From Marinobacter sp. (GTDB lineage Bacteria > Pseudomonadota > Gammaproteobacteria > Pseudomonadales > Oleiphilaceae), in contig JACIZI010000028.1 of NCBI GenBank assembly GCA_014359475.1, forward strand, positions 1 through 48,866: DNA of 48,866 bases, read 5' to 3'. Below, in pieces: positions 24,888 through 34,720 of this stretch. The notes under the pieces were generated by a model. The model did no database searches and had not been told where the DNA came from. It was given only the letters and a program-made list of their open reading frames with translations. The first letter of the stretch is position 1. Every line of letters begins with the position of its first letter. Both the position numbers and the translations under genes were made by a program.

Positions 24888-26798
24888 ATGACAGCATCAC
24901 AACGACCAGACCAGCAGAAACCGGACAACAGCAACCCGCAACCGGCGGTTCCCAACCAGTTTGCCTTTCTCTGGTTGAGCGCCGCCATTTTCCTGATGGT
25001 GCTGTGGTTTCAGGGTGGGGACCAGCCACGCCAGCAAGAGCTCGCCTATTCCGAGTTCAAGGCCGCCGTGGCCGAGCGCCAGGTTGCCGAAGTCACCCTG
25101 AAGTCCGAGACAATCGTCGGCACGTTCACCGATCAGGGCATAAGCGACTTCAGCGCCGAAAGCCAGGCCCGACAACCGACCACGGGCTTCCATACGGTGC
25201 GACCACCAATGGAAGACCCGGAACTGCTGTCGCTGCTTGAGCAGAATAACGTCACCATCCGCGCCACCAGCTCCGAACTGCCCTGGTGGCAACAGCTGAT
25301 CCAGGCGTTCCTGCCGTGGATTCTGCTGCTGGCCCTGATGTTCTGGTTCTGGGGTGCCGCCCAGCGGCGGATGAGCCAGGGCGGTGGCCTGTTCGACTAT
25401 GCCAAATCCAAGGCCCGGCGGACTCGCCCGGAAACCTCCCACACCACCCTGGGCGATGTCGCCGGGGTCGAGTCGGCCAAGCGCGAGATCACCGAGGTTA
25501 TTGATTTCCTGAAGGCCCCGGAACGGTTCCGCAGGTTGGGCGCGGTAATGCCCAAGGGCGTGCTGCTGGTCGGCCCGCCGGGCACCGGCAAAACCCTGTT
25601 GGCGCGGGCTATCGCCGGTGAAGCCGATGTGCCATTTTTCAGCATCAGCGCCTCGGAGTTTATCGAAATGTTTGTCGGTGTGGGCGCCGCCCGGGTCCGG
25701 GACATGTTCCAGAACGCCCGTAAGGAAGCCCCGGCGCTGATTTTCATCGACGAGCTGGACGCAGTGGGCCGCTCCCGGGGTACTGGCCTGGGTGGAGGCC
25801 ACGACGAACGGGAACAGACCCTGAACCAGATCCTGACCGAAATGGACGGCTTCGAGGAACACGAGAATGTCCTGGTGCTTGCGGCCACCAACCGGCCCGA
25901 TGTGCTTGACAGTGCCTTGCTCCGACCCGGCCGGTTCGACCGCACCATTACCCTCGACCGCCCCCACAAGGATGCCCGGGAAGCGATTCTGAGTGTCCAT
26001 GTCCGCAAGGTCCCACTGGCCGATGACGTGAATCTGACCGAGGTCGCCGCCCGCACCATCGGATTCTCTGGTGCCGACCTCAAAAACCTGGTGAACGAGG
26101 CTGCCCTGACCGCGGTCCGTGAAAACAAGGACAAGGTGGATGCCCAATGCTTCGATGAGGCCCGGGACCGCCTGATCCTGGGTGAGGAACGGGATGCCCG
26201 GCTGACACCGGAGGAGAAGCAGGCCGTGGCCTACCACGAGAGCGGCCACGCCATCATGGCCTACTTCATGCCGAAGGCGGACCCGCTCACCAAGATCACC
26301 ATCATTCCCCACGGCATGGCCATGGGCGTGACCGAGCAGACCCCCAGGGAAGACCGGTACACCTTCACCGAAAGCTACCTGAAAGACCGCATCAAGGTCA
26401 TGCTCGGCGGCCGCTCGGCGGAGAAGATCATCTACGGCGAAGTCAGCACCGGCGCACAGAACGATCTCAAGGAAGCCACCAAGCTATTGCGCAAGATGAT
26501 TGGTCAATGGGGCATGAGCGAGAAGCTTGGCCCCATGGGGCTGAGCATAGGTGAGGAGCATGTTTTCCTGGGTCGCGAAATGGGCGCGCCACGAGAATTC
26601 AGTGAAAAATTGGCGGAGATGATCGACGGTGAAATCCAGTCCAAACTGCTTGAGATGGAGAAAGCCACCGTCGACTTCCTGAAGGAACACCGCAATCACC
26701 TGGACGCGCTGGCCACCGTACTCCTGAAAAAAGAGACGCTGTCAGCGGAAGAAATCGACGAAATCCTGCGCAAGGAAGATCCTCGCAAGATCGCTTGA
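24888..26798 (+). CDS. ftsH: ATP-dependent zinc metalloprotease FtsH, probable accessory copy
   Basis: A 636-residue membrane AAA+ protease that unfolds and degrades membrane and cytoplasmic proteins. It has a short basic/Gln-rich start, a membrane segment at about 25-42 and a periplasmic domain. A second membrane segment at about 132-155 follows. The AAA module has Walker A GPPGTGKT (229-236), Walker B IFIDELDAVG, the pore FVGVGAARVRDMF and arginine fingers LLRPGRFDR. The zinc motif is HESGH (450-454). GGAGG five bases before the ATG supports the start. The usual gammaproteobacterial neighbours of ftsH (ftsJ/rlmE, folP, glmM) are absent, and it breaks the mtaD-mtnA pair, so it is probably an extra, acquired copy. 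Confidence 0.93.
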   Translation: MTASQRPDQQKPDNSNPQPAVPNQFAFLWLSAAIFLMVLWFQGGDQPRQQELAYSEFKAAVAERQVAEVTLKSETIVGTFTDQGISDFSAESQARQPTTGFHTVRPPMEDPELLSLLEQNNVTIRATSSELPWWQQLIQAFLPWILLLALMFWFWGAAQRRMSQGGGLFDYAKSKARRTRPETSHTTLGDVAGVESAKREITEVIDFLKAPERFRRLGAVMPKGVLLVGPPGTGKTLLARAIAGEADVPFFSISASEFIEMFVGVGAARVRDMFQNARKEAPALIFIDELDAVGRSRGTGLGGGHDEREQTLNQILTEMDGFEEHENVLVLAATNRPDVLDSALLRPGRFDRTITLDRPHKDAREAILSVHVRKVPLADDVNLTEVAARTIGFSGADLKNLVNEAALTAVRENKDKVDAQCFDEARDRLILGEERDARLTPEEKQAVAYHESGHAIMAYFMPKADPLTKITIIPHGMAMGVTEQTPREDRYTFTESYLKDRIKVMLGGRSAEKIIYGEVSTGAQNDLKEATKLLRKMIGQWGMSEKLGPMGLSIGEEHVFLGREMGAPREFSEKLAEMIDGEIQSKLLEMEKATVDFLKEHRNHLDALATVLLKKETLSAEEIDEILRKEDPRKIA

Positions 26799-26820
26799 GG
26801 CCGCGGCCGGTGATGATGGG

Positions 26821-26967
26821 CTAGTCCGGATCGCCGTCCAGGAAGCTGACGATGACTTTGTGGCCGATGCGTGGCAGGGCATGGGTTTCGGTGTGCTTCA
26901 CCCGGGTCAGCAGCCATTCCCGGTTGAGTGACTGTACATCGTGTTCCTGCAATTCCAGACAGGTTGC
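26821..26967 (-). pseudogene. VgrG (type VI secretion spike) remnant with internal deletion
   Basis: Reading the minus strand gives [20 protein letters not shown], then KHTETHALPRIGHKVIVSFL and DGDPD before a TAG at 26821-26823. The first part matches the VgrG/gp27-like region that ends in 'LTRVEH'. The second is the VgrG/gp5 OB-fold signature 'PRIGxEVxVxFLxGDPD'. In whole VgrG these two parts are roughly a hundred residues apart, so an internal deletion joined them, and both ends of the gene are gone. It lies between ftsH and the mtnA promoter, facing ftsH. No other T6SS gene is in the window. Confidence 0.7.
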
Positions 26968-26989
26968 CAGGGAGACAACGCAAAACCGG

Positions 26990-26995
26990 TATACT
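26990..26995 (+). promoter_or_regulatory. Probable -10 element of the mtnA promoter
   Basis: TATACT lies 37 bp upstream of the mtnA ATG, within ACCGGTATACTGTGG. A TTGCCA at 26964-26969 is 20 bp upstream, longer than ideal. It may be the surviving ancestral mtnA promoter next to the vgrG scrap. Confidence 0.35.
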
Positions 26996-27032
26996 GTGGA
27001 TCATCGAGTGTGGAACCAGAAAGGAGCGGCGA

Positions 27033-28100
27033 ATGACCGGTAAAGCTTCAACAAAGAACGACAATCGCTCTGTTGGCACGGTGCCTATGCGCTGGCATGG
27101 GGATTCACTGGAACTGCTGGATCAGCGCCTGCTGCCGGGGGAGGAGCACTGGATCACTGTGGAAGGTGCTGCCGGAGTCGCCCAGTGTATCCGGGATATG
27201 GTGGTTCGGGGCGCTCCCGCCATTGGTATTACTGCGGCCTACGGTGTGGCACTGGCAGCCCGTCACTGCGGCTCGGAAGACTGGCAGGCAACAATTCGCA
27301 GAGATATGGAGCTTTTGGCGGCGTCCCGGCCGACGGCGGTGAACCTGTTCTGGGCCCTGGAGCGCATGGGGCAGGTGTTGTCGGCCTGTCAGTCCCTGCA
27401 CCAAGCCAGGGAGACCCTGGCAAACGAAGCGGTGACGATCCACCGGGAGGATGTGGAGGCCAACCGGAGAATGGCGGACTATGCCCTGGAGGTGATCGGA
27501 GCGGATAAACCGGTGGGTGTGCTGACCCACTGCAATACCGGTGCCCTGGCAACCGGCGGTTATGGCACAGCACTGGGAGTGATCCGCCGGCTCCATGAGG
27601 AAAAATGTCTGCGCCGTGTCTATGCGGATGAGACCCGTCCCTGGTTACAGGGTGGCCGGTTGACCGCCTGGGAGCTGGCGCAGGAAGGTATCCCTGTCAC
27701 CCTGAATACGGATGGCGCGGCGGCCACGCTCATGGCATCCGGCAAGGTGGGCTGGGTGATTGTGGGGGCCGACCGGATTACCGCCAATGGCGATGTGGCT
27801 AACAAGATCGGCACCTACAGTCTGGCGGTACTGGCCCGCCATCACGGTGTGCGCTTTATGGTGGCGGCTCCGTCCAGCACTGTGGATATGGCGCTGCAGA
27901 ATGGTGCGGATATTCCGATTGAAGAGCGGGAAGCGGAAGAGCTGCGGGAATTCCGGGGCATCCAGATAGCACCGCCGAAGGTGGACGTGTTCAATCCGGT
28001 ATTTGATGTGACGCCGGCCAGCCTGATAGATGCGATCGTGACCGAGCGCGGTGCGGTGCACAATCCGAATATCACTGGTATGCGGTCACTGTTTGCCTGA
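27033..28100 (+). CDS. mtnA: S-methyl-5-thioribose-1-phosphate isomerase
   Basis: Converts methylthioribose-1-phosphate to methylthioribulose-1-phosphate in methionine salvage. The 355-residue product has [21 protein letters not shown], the catalytic Cys in [19 protein letters not shown], the catalytic Asp in [19 protein letters not shown], and the GVHNPNI-like end. ATG at 27033 is preceded by AAGGAG (27021-27026); an open frame further upstream is not needed. Its stop overlaps the 3' end of the HTH-protein gene on the other strand by 15 bp. The partner enzyme gene mtaD lies 2.5 kb to the left, on the other side of the ftsH insertion. Confidence 0.96.
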   Translation: MTGKASTKNDNRSVGTVPMRWHGDSLELLDQRLLPGEEHWITVEGAAGVAQCIRDMVVRGAPAIGITAAYGVALAARHCGSEDWQATIRRDMELLAASRPTAVNLFWALERMGQVLSACQSLHQARETLANEAVTIHREDVEANRRMADYALEVIGADKPVGVLTHCNTGALATGGYGTALGVIRRLHEEKCLRRVYADETRPWLQGGRLTAWELAQEGIPVTLNTDGAAATLMASGKVGWVIVGADRITANGDVANKIGTYSLAVLARHHGVRFMVAAPSSTVDMALQNGADIPIEEREAEELREFRGIQIAPPKVDVFNPVFDVTPASLIDAIVTERGAVHNPNITGMRSLFA

Positions 28101-28826
28101 GGGTGGGGGCCCGCCGGATTCGTACTTCTTTTTCAATTCGGCAGTTTCCTTCTCCTGCTGCTCCACAAAATGCAGCGACATTTCGAAGCTCTGGCGGGTG
28201 AAGTCCAGCACCTTCTGAAAACCCTCGTCAGAAAGATTGCGGGCATCGTCGTGCCGCCGGAAGATGTTGATGAACTGCCGTTCCCGTTCGAACTGCAGCG
28301 GAAGTTTGCCTACACCCCAGTCGTTGAGCAGCTTCCAGGCTTCGGGATTGTAGTTGCGGGCGGCCCGCATGATGAAGGGGATCGGATCATTACGGGCAAC
28401 CAGGGAGGCCAGCCGCAGGATCAGTTCGAAGGAGAGAGCGGAGGTGCCGTTCTCGATGGCTTCCAGAACCGATTTGTCCTGCAGGTTGAGGGCCTCACTC
28501 ATTTCCGAGAGGGTCAGCCCGGCCACCTTGCGGATATCTTCAAGAGAGTCGCCAGCCGCCAGCATTATTCGTAGCTGATCCCTGGAGTTCATCAGCGTCC
28601 GGCCCACCCGCCTGGACATGTCGGTGGAGCGGGCGGCAAGCCGCATGGCCGAGCCCGGCAGGGATACCAGTTTTTCCACCAGGGATTCCGGTGCGAGCGG
28701 TTCCTGGTCGTTACCCGGTCCCCGGAACTTTTCCAGTTCATCCATGCTTGCCATGGCGTGCATGGAATCCATCAGCATGGAGCGGAGTTTGCGGGCCTGG
28801 CCTGCGCGATCGTCGTCGTTAGCCAT
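28086..28826 (-). CDS. Helix-turn-helix (XRE-type) domain protein
   Basis: A 246-residue protein with a variable charged N-terminal third and a lambda-repressor-like HTH near 94-135 ([20 protein letters not shown], then [20 protein letters not shown]). A helical C-terminal part follows with repeated Phe/Arg and a coiled-coil-like Glu/Lys end ([18 protein letters not shown]). There is no sensor domain that I can name. It lies three bases downstream of prc and may be co-transcribed with it. It probably binds DNA, but its targets are unknown. Confidence 0.78.
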   Translation of the reverse strand: MANDDDRAGQARKLRSMLMDSMHAMASMDELEKFRGPGNDQEPLAPESLVEKLVSLPGSAMRLAARSTDMSRRVGRTLMNSRDQLRIMLAAGDSLEDIRKVAGLTLSEMSEALNLQDKSVLEAIENGTSALSFELILRLASLVARNDPIPFIMRAARNYNPEAWKLLNDWGVGKLPLQFERERQFINIFRRHDDARNLSDEGFQKVLDFTRQSFEMSLHFVEQQEKETAELKKKYESGGPPPSGKQ

Positions 28827-28829
28827 GGT

Positions 28830-30992
28830 TCAGGGGCGGGCCTGGGCAGTGACGGGCTCGGGCGCAATGATGGATGCCATGCGGCGGTCGAGTTCCAGCA
28901 TGTCCGCCATGATATGGCCACCCTCGCGGATGATGAAATCCAGTTCATCATCGGTAGTGTCCGGGCTGGCTGCCTGTTTTTCCTGCCAGTCGTTGAGTTC
29001 TTCAATCGTGGCAAATGGTTCTTCTCCACGTGTTTCCCGCCGGGCATTGGCAATCTCGAGGCGGGTCTGTTCGATTCGTGCCTGTTGAGCCTTGCGCTCC
29101 TCAAAATTGAGGCTGATCGACTCTTGATCACGCTGGGCTTTCAGGAAATCGATCTCTTTTTGCAGAAGCTGGAATTCCGGATGGTTGGTAAACCGCTCAG
29201 TGTGACGTGTCCGCAGATCTCCAATAATGCTGGAGTAGTCAAAGTAACGCTTGTGACGCACAGCCTCAATCTGATCCCAGGGGAGGGCATGATCCAGGGC
29301 GTCCTCACCAATGCGCTCCTTGTCGATGCGGGACGGAATTTCAATGTCGGGAATCACACCCTTGTGCTGGGTTGAGCCGCCGGACACCCGGTAGAACTTG
29401 GACTGGGTAATCTTCAGCTGACCGTGATTCAATGGGCGAATCGCCTGTACCGTGCCTTTTCCGAAGGTCTGTGAACCGACTACCAGGCCCCGGCCGTAAT
29501 CCTGAATGGCACCGGCAAAGATTTCAGACGCGGAAGCGCTCATGCGGTTGACCAGCACGGCCAGTGGTCCTGCGTAGACAACGGAAGGGTTTTCATCTTC
29601 CAGTACCTGAACGTCATTGTTGGCGTTGCGGATCTGTACGGTGGGGCCTTTCTCGATAAACAGTCCTACCAGATCATTGGCTTCGTGCAGGGCGCCGCCA
29701 CCATTGTTACGCAGGTCAATCACGATGCCGTCGACATCCTGCTCTTTCAGGTTTTCGATCAGTTTCCGGACGTCCCGGGTAGTGCTTTTGTAGTTGGGGT
29801 CGCCGGCCTGCATGGCCTTGAAATCCGCATAGAAGGTGGGAATGGTGATGACTCCGATGCGGAAATTCTGCCTGTCACGCTGGATGTCCATAATGTTGCT
29901 GCTGGCACTCTGCTCTTCCAGTTTGACCTTGTCGCGCTGTATGGCGATGGTGCGGGTGACGGACTCATCCGAGGCCGATGCGGGGATCACCTCCAGGGTG
30001 ACCACGGAATTGCGCGGTCCGCGGATCAGATCGACCACTTCATCCAGGCGCCAGCCGATTACGTTCACCGGCTTTTTTTCATCCTCCTGCCTGACCGACA
30101 CGATCCGGTCTGCCGGCTGCAACTGGCCCTGCTTGGAAGCCGGGCCGCCGGGTACCAGGCGCACCACCTTGGTAAATTCGTTGTCTGACTGCAGCACCGC
30201 ACCGATACCTTCCAGCGACAGGCTCATGTTGATGTCGAAGTTTTCGGAGTTGCGCGGTGAAAAGTAGGAGGTGTGTGGGTCCCACATGCCGGTAAAGGCA
30301 TTCATGTAGGCCTGGAACGCATCTTCGCTACGGGCCTGCTGCACTCGTTTAAGCTGGCTCTCGTAACGGCGGGTGAGATTTTCGATAATGGTTTCGTCGT
30401 CGGTGCCATTCAGTCGCTGGGCCAGCACGGCGTTCTTGATGCGTTTGCGCCACAGCTCGTCCATTTCATCCATATTGGCTGGCCGCTCGGCTTCGGAGCG
30501 GTCCAGCTGGATGGTTTCCTCGGTGCTGAAATTCAGCTCTTCAAGACCCGGTTCCAGCAGCATAAGGGCGTAATGCATACGCTCGACCATCTTTTCCTGA
30601 ACCAGGTTGTAAATCTCGAAGGCGGGCTGCAGCTGGCCGGTTTTCAGAGCAGCGCCCAGGGTTTTCTTGACCGGATTCAGGTTTTTGATGTCTTCCCCGG
30701 TCAGATAGATCCGCTGGCCATCGAGATAGTCGATGTAGGCATCGAACACCTGGCCGGACAGGCTTTCGTTAATCTCCAGATCCCGGAAATGAGTGAACTG
30801 CAGGTGCCGGGCAATGAGAATGTTGGCACGGGCCTGATCCACCGTTGGCTTGACGGGTGTGTAATCCGGCCTATCCGTTCCGCTGATATTGGCGAAGGCT
30901 GGCAGAATGCTGAAAATAAGGGCCAGCCCCAGTGCTATCTGGCGGATAAGCAGGTGATCCTTCCGGCGGGCAACATTTGCTGCAAGGCTCAT
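28830..30992 (-). CDS. prc: Tail-specific carboxy-terminal protease Prc/Tsp (S41)
   Basis: A periplasmic serine protease that degrades proteins with nonpolar C termini and matures penicillin-binding or lipoprotein targets. The 720-residue product has an N-terminal membrane/signal segment at about 17-35 and a helical N domain. A PDZ domain follows (FDINMSLSLEGIGAVL, LVPGGPASKQGQL). The catalytic Ser is in NRMSASASEIFAGAI and the Lys in SQTFGKGTVQAI. A C-terminal DUF3340-type helical domain completes it. Length matches the family (about 680-720). Confidence 0.95.
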   Translation of the reverse strand: MSLAANVARRKDHLLIRQIALGLALIFSILPAFANISGTDRPDYTPVKPTVDQARANILIARHLQFTHFRDLEINESLSGQVFDAYIDYLDGQRIYLTGEDIKNLNPVKKTLGAALKTGQLQPAFEIYNLVQEKMVERMHYALMLLEPGLEELNFSTEETIQLDRSEAERPANMDEMDELWRKRIKNAVLAQRLNGTDDETIIENLTRRYESQLKRVQQARSEDAFQAYMNAFTGMWDPHTSYFSPRNSENFDINMSLSLEGIGAVLQSDNEFTKVVRLVPGGPASKQGQLQPADRIVSVRQEDEKKPVNVIGWRLDEVVDLIRGPRNSVVTLEVIPASASDESVTRTIAIQRDKVKLEEQSASSNIMDIQRDRQNFRIGVITIPTFYADFKAMQAGDPNYKSTTRDVRKLIENLKEQDVDGIVIDLRNNGGGALHEANDLVGLFIEKGPTVQIRNANNDVQVLEDENPSVVYAGPLAVLVNRMSASASEIFAGAIQDYGRGLVVGSQTFGKGTVQAIRPLNHGQLKITQSKFYRVSGGSTQHKGVIPDIEIPSRIDKERIGEDALDHALPWDQIEAVRHKRYFDYSSIIGDLRTRHTERFTNHPEFQLLQKEIDFLKAQRDQESISLNFEERKAQQARIEQTRLEIANARRETRGEEPFATIEELNDWQEKQAASPDTTDDELDFIIREGGHIMADMLELDRRMASIIAPEPVTAQARP

Positions 30993-31197
30993 AGACAGTC
31001 TTTCCCCGTCATCAATGGACGACCCTTGCCAGTTCCGGGGTGGGCACCGGTTGAAAGGGCGTTGTTCAATTTATTGTAGGCAAGCAAACCAGAGGTGGCT
31101 ATAGGCAGTGCGTTTCGGTTCGTGACAATCTGTCCATCATGTAGGCAGATCTGTGAAGGGTCAAGGATAAGGTATCTGTAAAGTTTTGGGGAGGTGA

Positions 31198-31221
31198 GGG
31201 CCGCCCCGGATAGGGCGGCCC
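31198..31221. other. GC-rich hairpin just after the fadB-like stop
   Basis: GGGCCGCCC (31198-31206), loop cggata, GGGCGGCCC (31213-31221) is a perfect nine-pair stem starting eight bases past the stop of the beta-oxidation gene. There is no T-run directly after it on the minus strand (only AAAAC-rich sequence further on), so it is a weak terminator or an mRNA 3'-end stabiliser. The rest of the 236-bp gap up to prc shows nothing else that I can name. Confidence 0.5.
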
Positions 31222-31228
31222 GTGAGGT

Positions 31229-33379
31229 TCACTGGAAAATTTCGTTCGCCTCTGCTTTTTCCAGCAACAGCGACGGTGGGCTGAAGCGGTCACCGAACTT
31301 GTCTGCCAGCTCACTGGCCCGACGGGCAAAGTCCCGCACCCCGTACTGGTTGATGAACTGGATGGCTCCGCCAGTCCAGGGGGCATAGCCGATGCCGAAG
31401 ATGCTGCCGATGTTGGCGTCCGGAACTGTCCGCAACACCCCTTCTTCCATACAGCGCACGGTTTCGATGGCCTGTACGAACAGAATGCGGTCTTTCAGCT
31501 CCTGAAGATCGGCATTGCGGGCTTTCTCCGGGTTCACGAACAGTGATTCCAGTTCTGGCCACAGATACTTCTTGCCGTTTTCGGGGTATTCGTAAAAGCC
31601 CCCTCCGGCCGCTTTGCCCTTGCGCTCCTGCTCATCAACCATGCGGTCGATGATGGCCTCTGCCGGATGAGCCTGCCACTGGCCGCCGGCGGCTTCTGTA
31701 TCCTTACGGCTCTGGGCCCGGATGTGTTGCATCAGGGTCATGCTGACTTCGTCCGAGATGGCCAGCGGGCCGACGGGCATGCCGGCCAATACTGCGGCGT
31801 TTTCAATGCTGGCCGGGTGCAGGCCCTCGCCAAGCATGGCGATGCCTTCGTTTACAAAGGTACCGAATACGCGGGAAGTAAAGAAGCCACGGCTGTCATT
31901 CACCACAATCGGAATCTTGCCGATCTGCTGGACATAGTCGAAAGACCGGGCCAGGGTCTCGTCGGAGGTTTTGTCGCCGACGATGATTTCCACCAGCTGC
32001 ATCTTGTCTACCGGCGAGAAGAAGTGCAGGCCGATGAAGTTTTCCGGCTTGCCTGACGCTTCAGCCAACTGGGTGATGGGGATGGTGGACGTGTTTGAGG
32101 CGAAGATGCCGTTGGCGGCCATTTTCGGTTCGGCTTCCTGAGTAACTTTGGCTTTCAGGTCACTGTCCTCGAACACCGCTTCGATAATAAGATCGCAGCC
32201 GTCGAGGTCACCGGCATTATCGGTGGCGTTGATGCGGGCCAATACCGCGTTTTTCTGGTCCTCGGTCATACGACCTCGACTGACCTTCTTGGCCAGGAGC
32301 TTTTCCGAATAGGACTTGCCTTTCTCCGCATTCTCTACGGAAACGTCCTTGAGAACCACGTCCACACCCCGGCTGGCGGTGGAGTAGGCTATGCCTGCGC
32401 CCATCATGCCTGCACCGAGTACGCCTACCTTTTTGAAGGTTTCCTGCTCGACACCTTCCGGGCGGCTGCCGCCGGCCTTGATGGAATTGAGCTGGAACCA
32501 GAAGGTGCCGGTCATGTTTTTGGCTACCTGGCCGGTGACCAGCTCGGCAAAATAGCGGGTTTCGATCAGGCTGCCGTTATCAAAGTCCACCTGGGCCCCT
32601 TCCACAGCAGCAGAGAGAATCCGCTCTGGCGCAGGGTAGCAGCCCTTGGTCTTTTGTTTGAGCATGGCCGGAGCGATCACGAGCTTCTGGGCCATGGCCG
32701 GGTGATGGGGAGCACCACCGGGGAACTTGAAGCCTTTCTGGTCCCAGGGCTGCTGGCATTTCGGGTTGGCTTCAATAAAAGCGCGGGCCTTGCTGATCAT
32801 CTCGTCCGCTGAGCTGGCCAGCTCGTCCACAATGCCGGCCTTGAGGGCGGCTTTGGGATTCACTTTCTTGCCTTCCATCAGGAACGGGAAGGCGGCTTCC
32901 AGTCCAATCATGCGCGGGAGTCGCTGGGTACCGCCGCCGCCGGGCAGCAGGCCCAGGGTGACTTCCGGCAGGCCCAGCTGGATGCTGTCGTCATCCATCA
33001 CCACCCGGTGGTGACAGGCCAAGGCAATTTCCAGACCACCACCCAGGGCTGTGCCGTTAATGGCGGCGACCACCGGCTTGCCGGCAGTTTCCAGAAAGCG
33101 CATGTCCGCCTTCAGGCCGTTCACCATGTCTTCAAAGTCTTTGGCCTGCTCCCGGGTGACCTTGTGCAGTTCTTTCAGGTCACCGCCGGCGAAGAAGGTT
33201 TTCTTGGCGGAGGTGATGATCACCCCGCGAATTTTCTCCAGGTCGTTCTTGACCTTGCCAACGGTTTCTTTCAGCCCGGCCCGGAATTCGTTGTTCATGG
33301 TGTTGGCGGATTGGCCAGGCATATCGAGGGTGAGGGTCAGAATCTGGTCTGAACCCAGGTCGTACTTGATGGCGCTCAT
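31229..33379 (-). CDS. Fatty-acid oxidation complex alpha subunit-like: enoyl-CoA hydratase / 3-hydroxyacyl-CoA dehydrogenase
   Basis: Carries out hydration and NAD-dependent dehydrogenation of acyl-CoA in beta-oxidation. The 716-residue product has an N-terminal crotonase domain (FAGGDLKELHKV, AINGTALGGGLEIALACHHR, GLPEVTLGLLPGGGGTQRLP). Near residue 325 begins the NAD domain VGVLGAGMMGAGIAYSTAS, with LHFFSPVDKMQLVEII, followed by two helical C-terminal domains. The ATG at 33379 is preferred over TTG at 33385 because AGGAG is eight bases upstream. It is 30 bp after the thiolase gene in one operon. FadJ or FadB paralogue status cannot be settled by eye. Confidence 0.93.
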   Translation of the reverse strand: MSAIKYDLGSDQILTLTLDMPGQSANTMNNEFRAGLKETVGKVKNDLEKIRGVIITSAKKTFFAGGDLKELHKVTREQAKDFEDMVNGLKADMRFLETAGKPVVAAINGTALGGGLEIALACHHRVVMDDDSIQLGLPEVTLGLLPGGGGTQRLPRMIGLEAAFPFLMEGKKVNPKAALKAGIVDELASSADEMISKARAFIEANPKCQQPWDQKGFKFPGGAPHHPAMAQKLVIAPAMLKQKTKGCYPAPERILSAAVEGAQVDFDNGSLIETRYFAELVTGQVAKNMTGTFWFQLNSIKAGGSRPEGVEQETFKKVGVLGAGMMGAGIAYSTASRGVDVVLKDVSVENAEKGKSYSEKLLAKKVSRGRMTEDQKNAVLARINATDNAGDLDGCDLIIEAVFEDSDLKAKVTQEAEPKMAANGIFASNTSTIPITQLAEASGKPENFIGLHFFSPVDKMQLVEIIVGDKTSDETLARSFDYVQQIGKIPIVVNDSRGFFTSRVFGTFVNEGIAMLGEGLHPASIENAAVLAGMPVGPLAISDEVSMTLMQHIRAQSRKDTEAAGGQWQAHPAEAIIDRMVDEQERKGKAAGGGFYEYPENGKKYLWPELESLFVNPEKARNADLQELKDRILFVQAIETVRCMEEGVLRTVPDANIGSIFGIGYAPWTGGAIQFINQYGVRDFARRASELADKFGDRFSPPSLLLEKAEANEIFQ

Positions 33380-33408
33380 AATCAATTCTCCTGTTTATCA
33401 GCGTGGGT

Positions 33409-34617
33409 TCAGACGCGTTCGATGATGGTGGCAATGCCCATGCCGCCGCCGACACAAAGGGTGGCGAGGCCGTAGCGCAATTCCCGGCGTTCCAGCTCGT
33501 CCATCAGGGTGCCTACAATCATGGCGCCGGTAGCACCCAGGGGATGGCCCATGGCAATGGCGCCACCGTTGACGTTCACCTTCTCGTCCGGTACGGACAA
33601 TTCCCGCTGGAAGCGCATGACCACCGAGGCAAAGGCCTCGTTCACTTCAAACAGGTCGATCTGGTCCGCGGTCATGCCGGCTTTCTCCAGAGCCTTAAGG
33701 GCTGCGGGGGCCGGGCCGGTGAGCATGATGGTGGGGTCAGTGCTGGTAACCGCGGTAGCAACGATGCGGGCCCGCGGCGTAAGGCCGAGGGCCTTGCCCT
33801 TGGCCTCGCTGCCGATCAGCACGGCGGTCGCACCGTCGACAATGCCGGAGGAGTTGCCGGCGTGGTGGACGTGATTGATCTTTTCAACGTAGTGGTATTT
33901 TTCCCGGGCAACGCCGTCAAAGCCCATCTCGCCCATCATCTGGAAGGAGGGCTTGAGCCCTGCCAGAGATTCAACGGTGGTGTTGCCCCGGACATGCTCA
34001 TCACGGTCGAGGATGACCACGCCGTTCTGGTCGGTGATGGGGATGATGGATTTTGCAAAATAGCCGTTATTCCAGGCATTTTCGGCCTTCTGCTGGGATT
34101 TGACCGCAAAACGATCCACATCTTCGCGGGAGAAGCCTTCGATGGTGGCGATCAGGTCCGCACCGATGCCCTGTGGCATGAACCCTGTTTTGAGATTGGT
34201 CTCCGGGTCGGTGGCCCAGGCACCGCCATCGGAGCCCATGGGTACCCGTGACATGGCTTCCACGCCACCGGCGACCACCATATCTTCCCACCCGGAGCGC
34301 ACTTTCATGGCGGCCAGGTTGACCGCTTCCAGGCCTGAAGCGCAGAACCGGTTGAGAGTGACACCGGCCACTTTCTCATCCCAGTGGGCCGCCAGTGCGG
34401 CCGTTTTGGCAATGTCCGCCCCCTGGTCACCGATGGCGGTGACGCAGCCCATGACGATGTCGTCTACCTGGGCTGTGTCCAGGCTATTGCGTTGCTGTAG
34501 TGCGTTCAGCATCGTGGTAAGCAGGGTAACCGGCTTGACGCTGTGCAGGGAGCCGTCCTTTTTGCCCCGGCCCCGGGGTGTGCGGACGGCATCGAAGATG
34601 TACGCCTCGGTACTCAT
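33409..34617 (-). CDS. Acetyl-CoA C-acetyltransferase (thiolase, FadA/FadI-like)
   Basis: Cleaves 3-ketoacyl-CoA to acetyl-CoA and a shortened acyl-CoA. The 402-residue product has the acyl-accepting Cys92 in [13 protein letters not shown], the His in [17 protein letters not shown] and the second catalytic Cys in [12 protein letters not shown]. It is the first gene of a two-gene operon with the hydratase/dehydrogenase, which together complete the last three beta-oxidation steps. Confidence 0.95.
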   Translation of the reverse strand: MSTEAYIFDAVRTPRGRGKKDGSLHSVKPVTLLTTMLNALQQRNSLDTAQVDDIVMGCVTAIGDQGADIAKTAALAAHWDEKVAGVTLNRFCASGLEAVNLAAMKVRSGWEDMVVAGGVEAMSRVPMGSDGGAWATDPETNLKTGFMPQGIGADLIATIEGFSREDVDRFAVKSQQKAENAWNNGYFAKSIIPITDQNGVVILDRDEHVRGNTTVESLAGLKPSFQMMGEMGFDGVAREKYHYVEKINHVHHAGNSSGIVDGATAVLIGSEAKGKALGLTPRARIVATAVTSTDPTIMLTGPAPAALKALEKAGMTADQIDLFEVNEAFASVVMRFQRELSVPDEKVNVNGGAIAMGHPLGATGAMIVGTLMDELERRELRYGLATLCVGGGMGIATIIERV

Positions 34618-34720
34618 GGCATGTCCTCTGGAAATGATTAACGGGTGACGGAGCTAACCATAGCCGTTAACCTGACCAAGGGGTAATGACGAGGCCTGCC
34701 AATCCCATTGGCGAAACTGC

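Noticed and set aside
24897-26312. A 471-codon minus-strand frame across ftsH
   Set aside because: Antisense to conserved AAA motifs; the make-up is that of a mirror frame.
31198-31221. Strong intrinsic terminator after the hydratase/dehydrogenase gene
   Set aside because: The stem is perfect but there is no T-run after it on the minus strand, so it is reported only as a hairpin.
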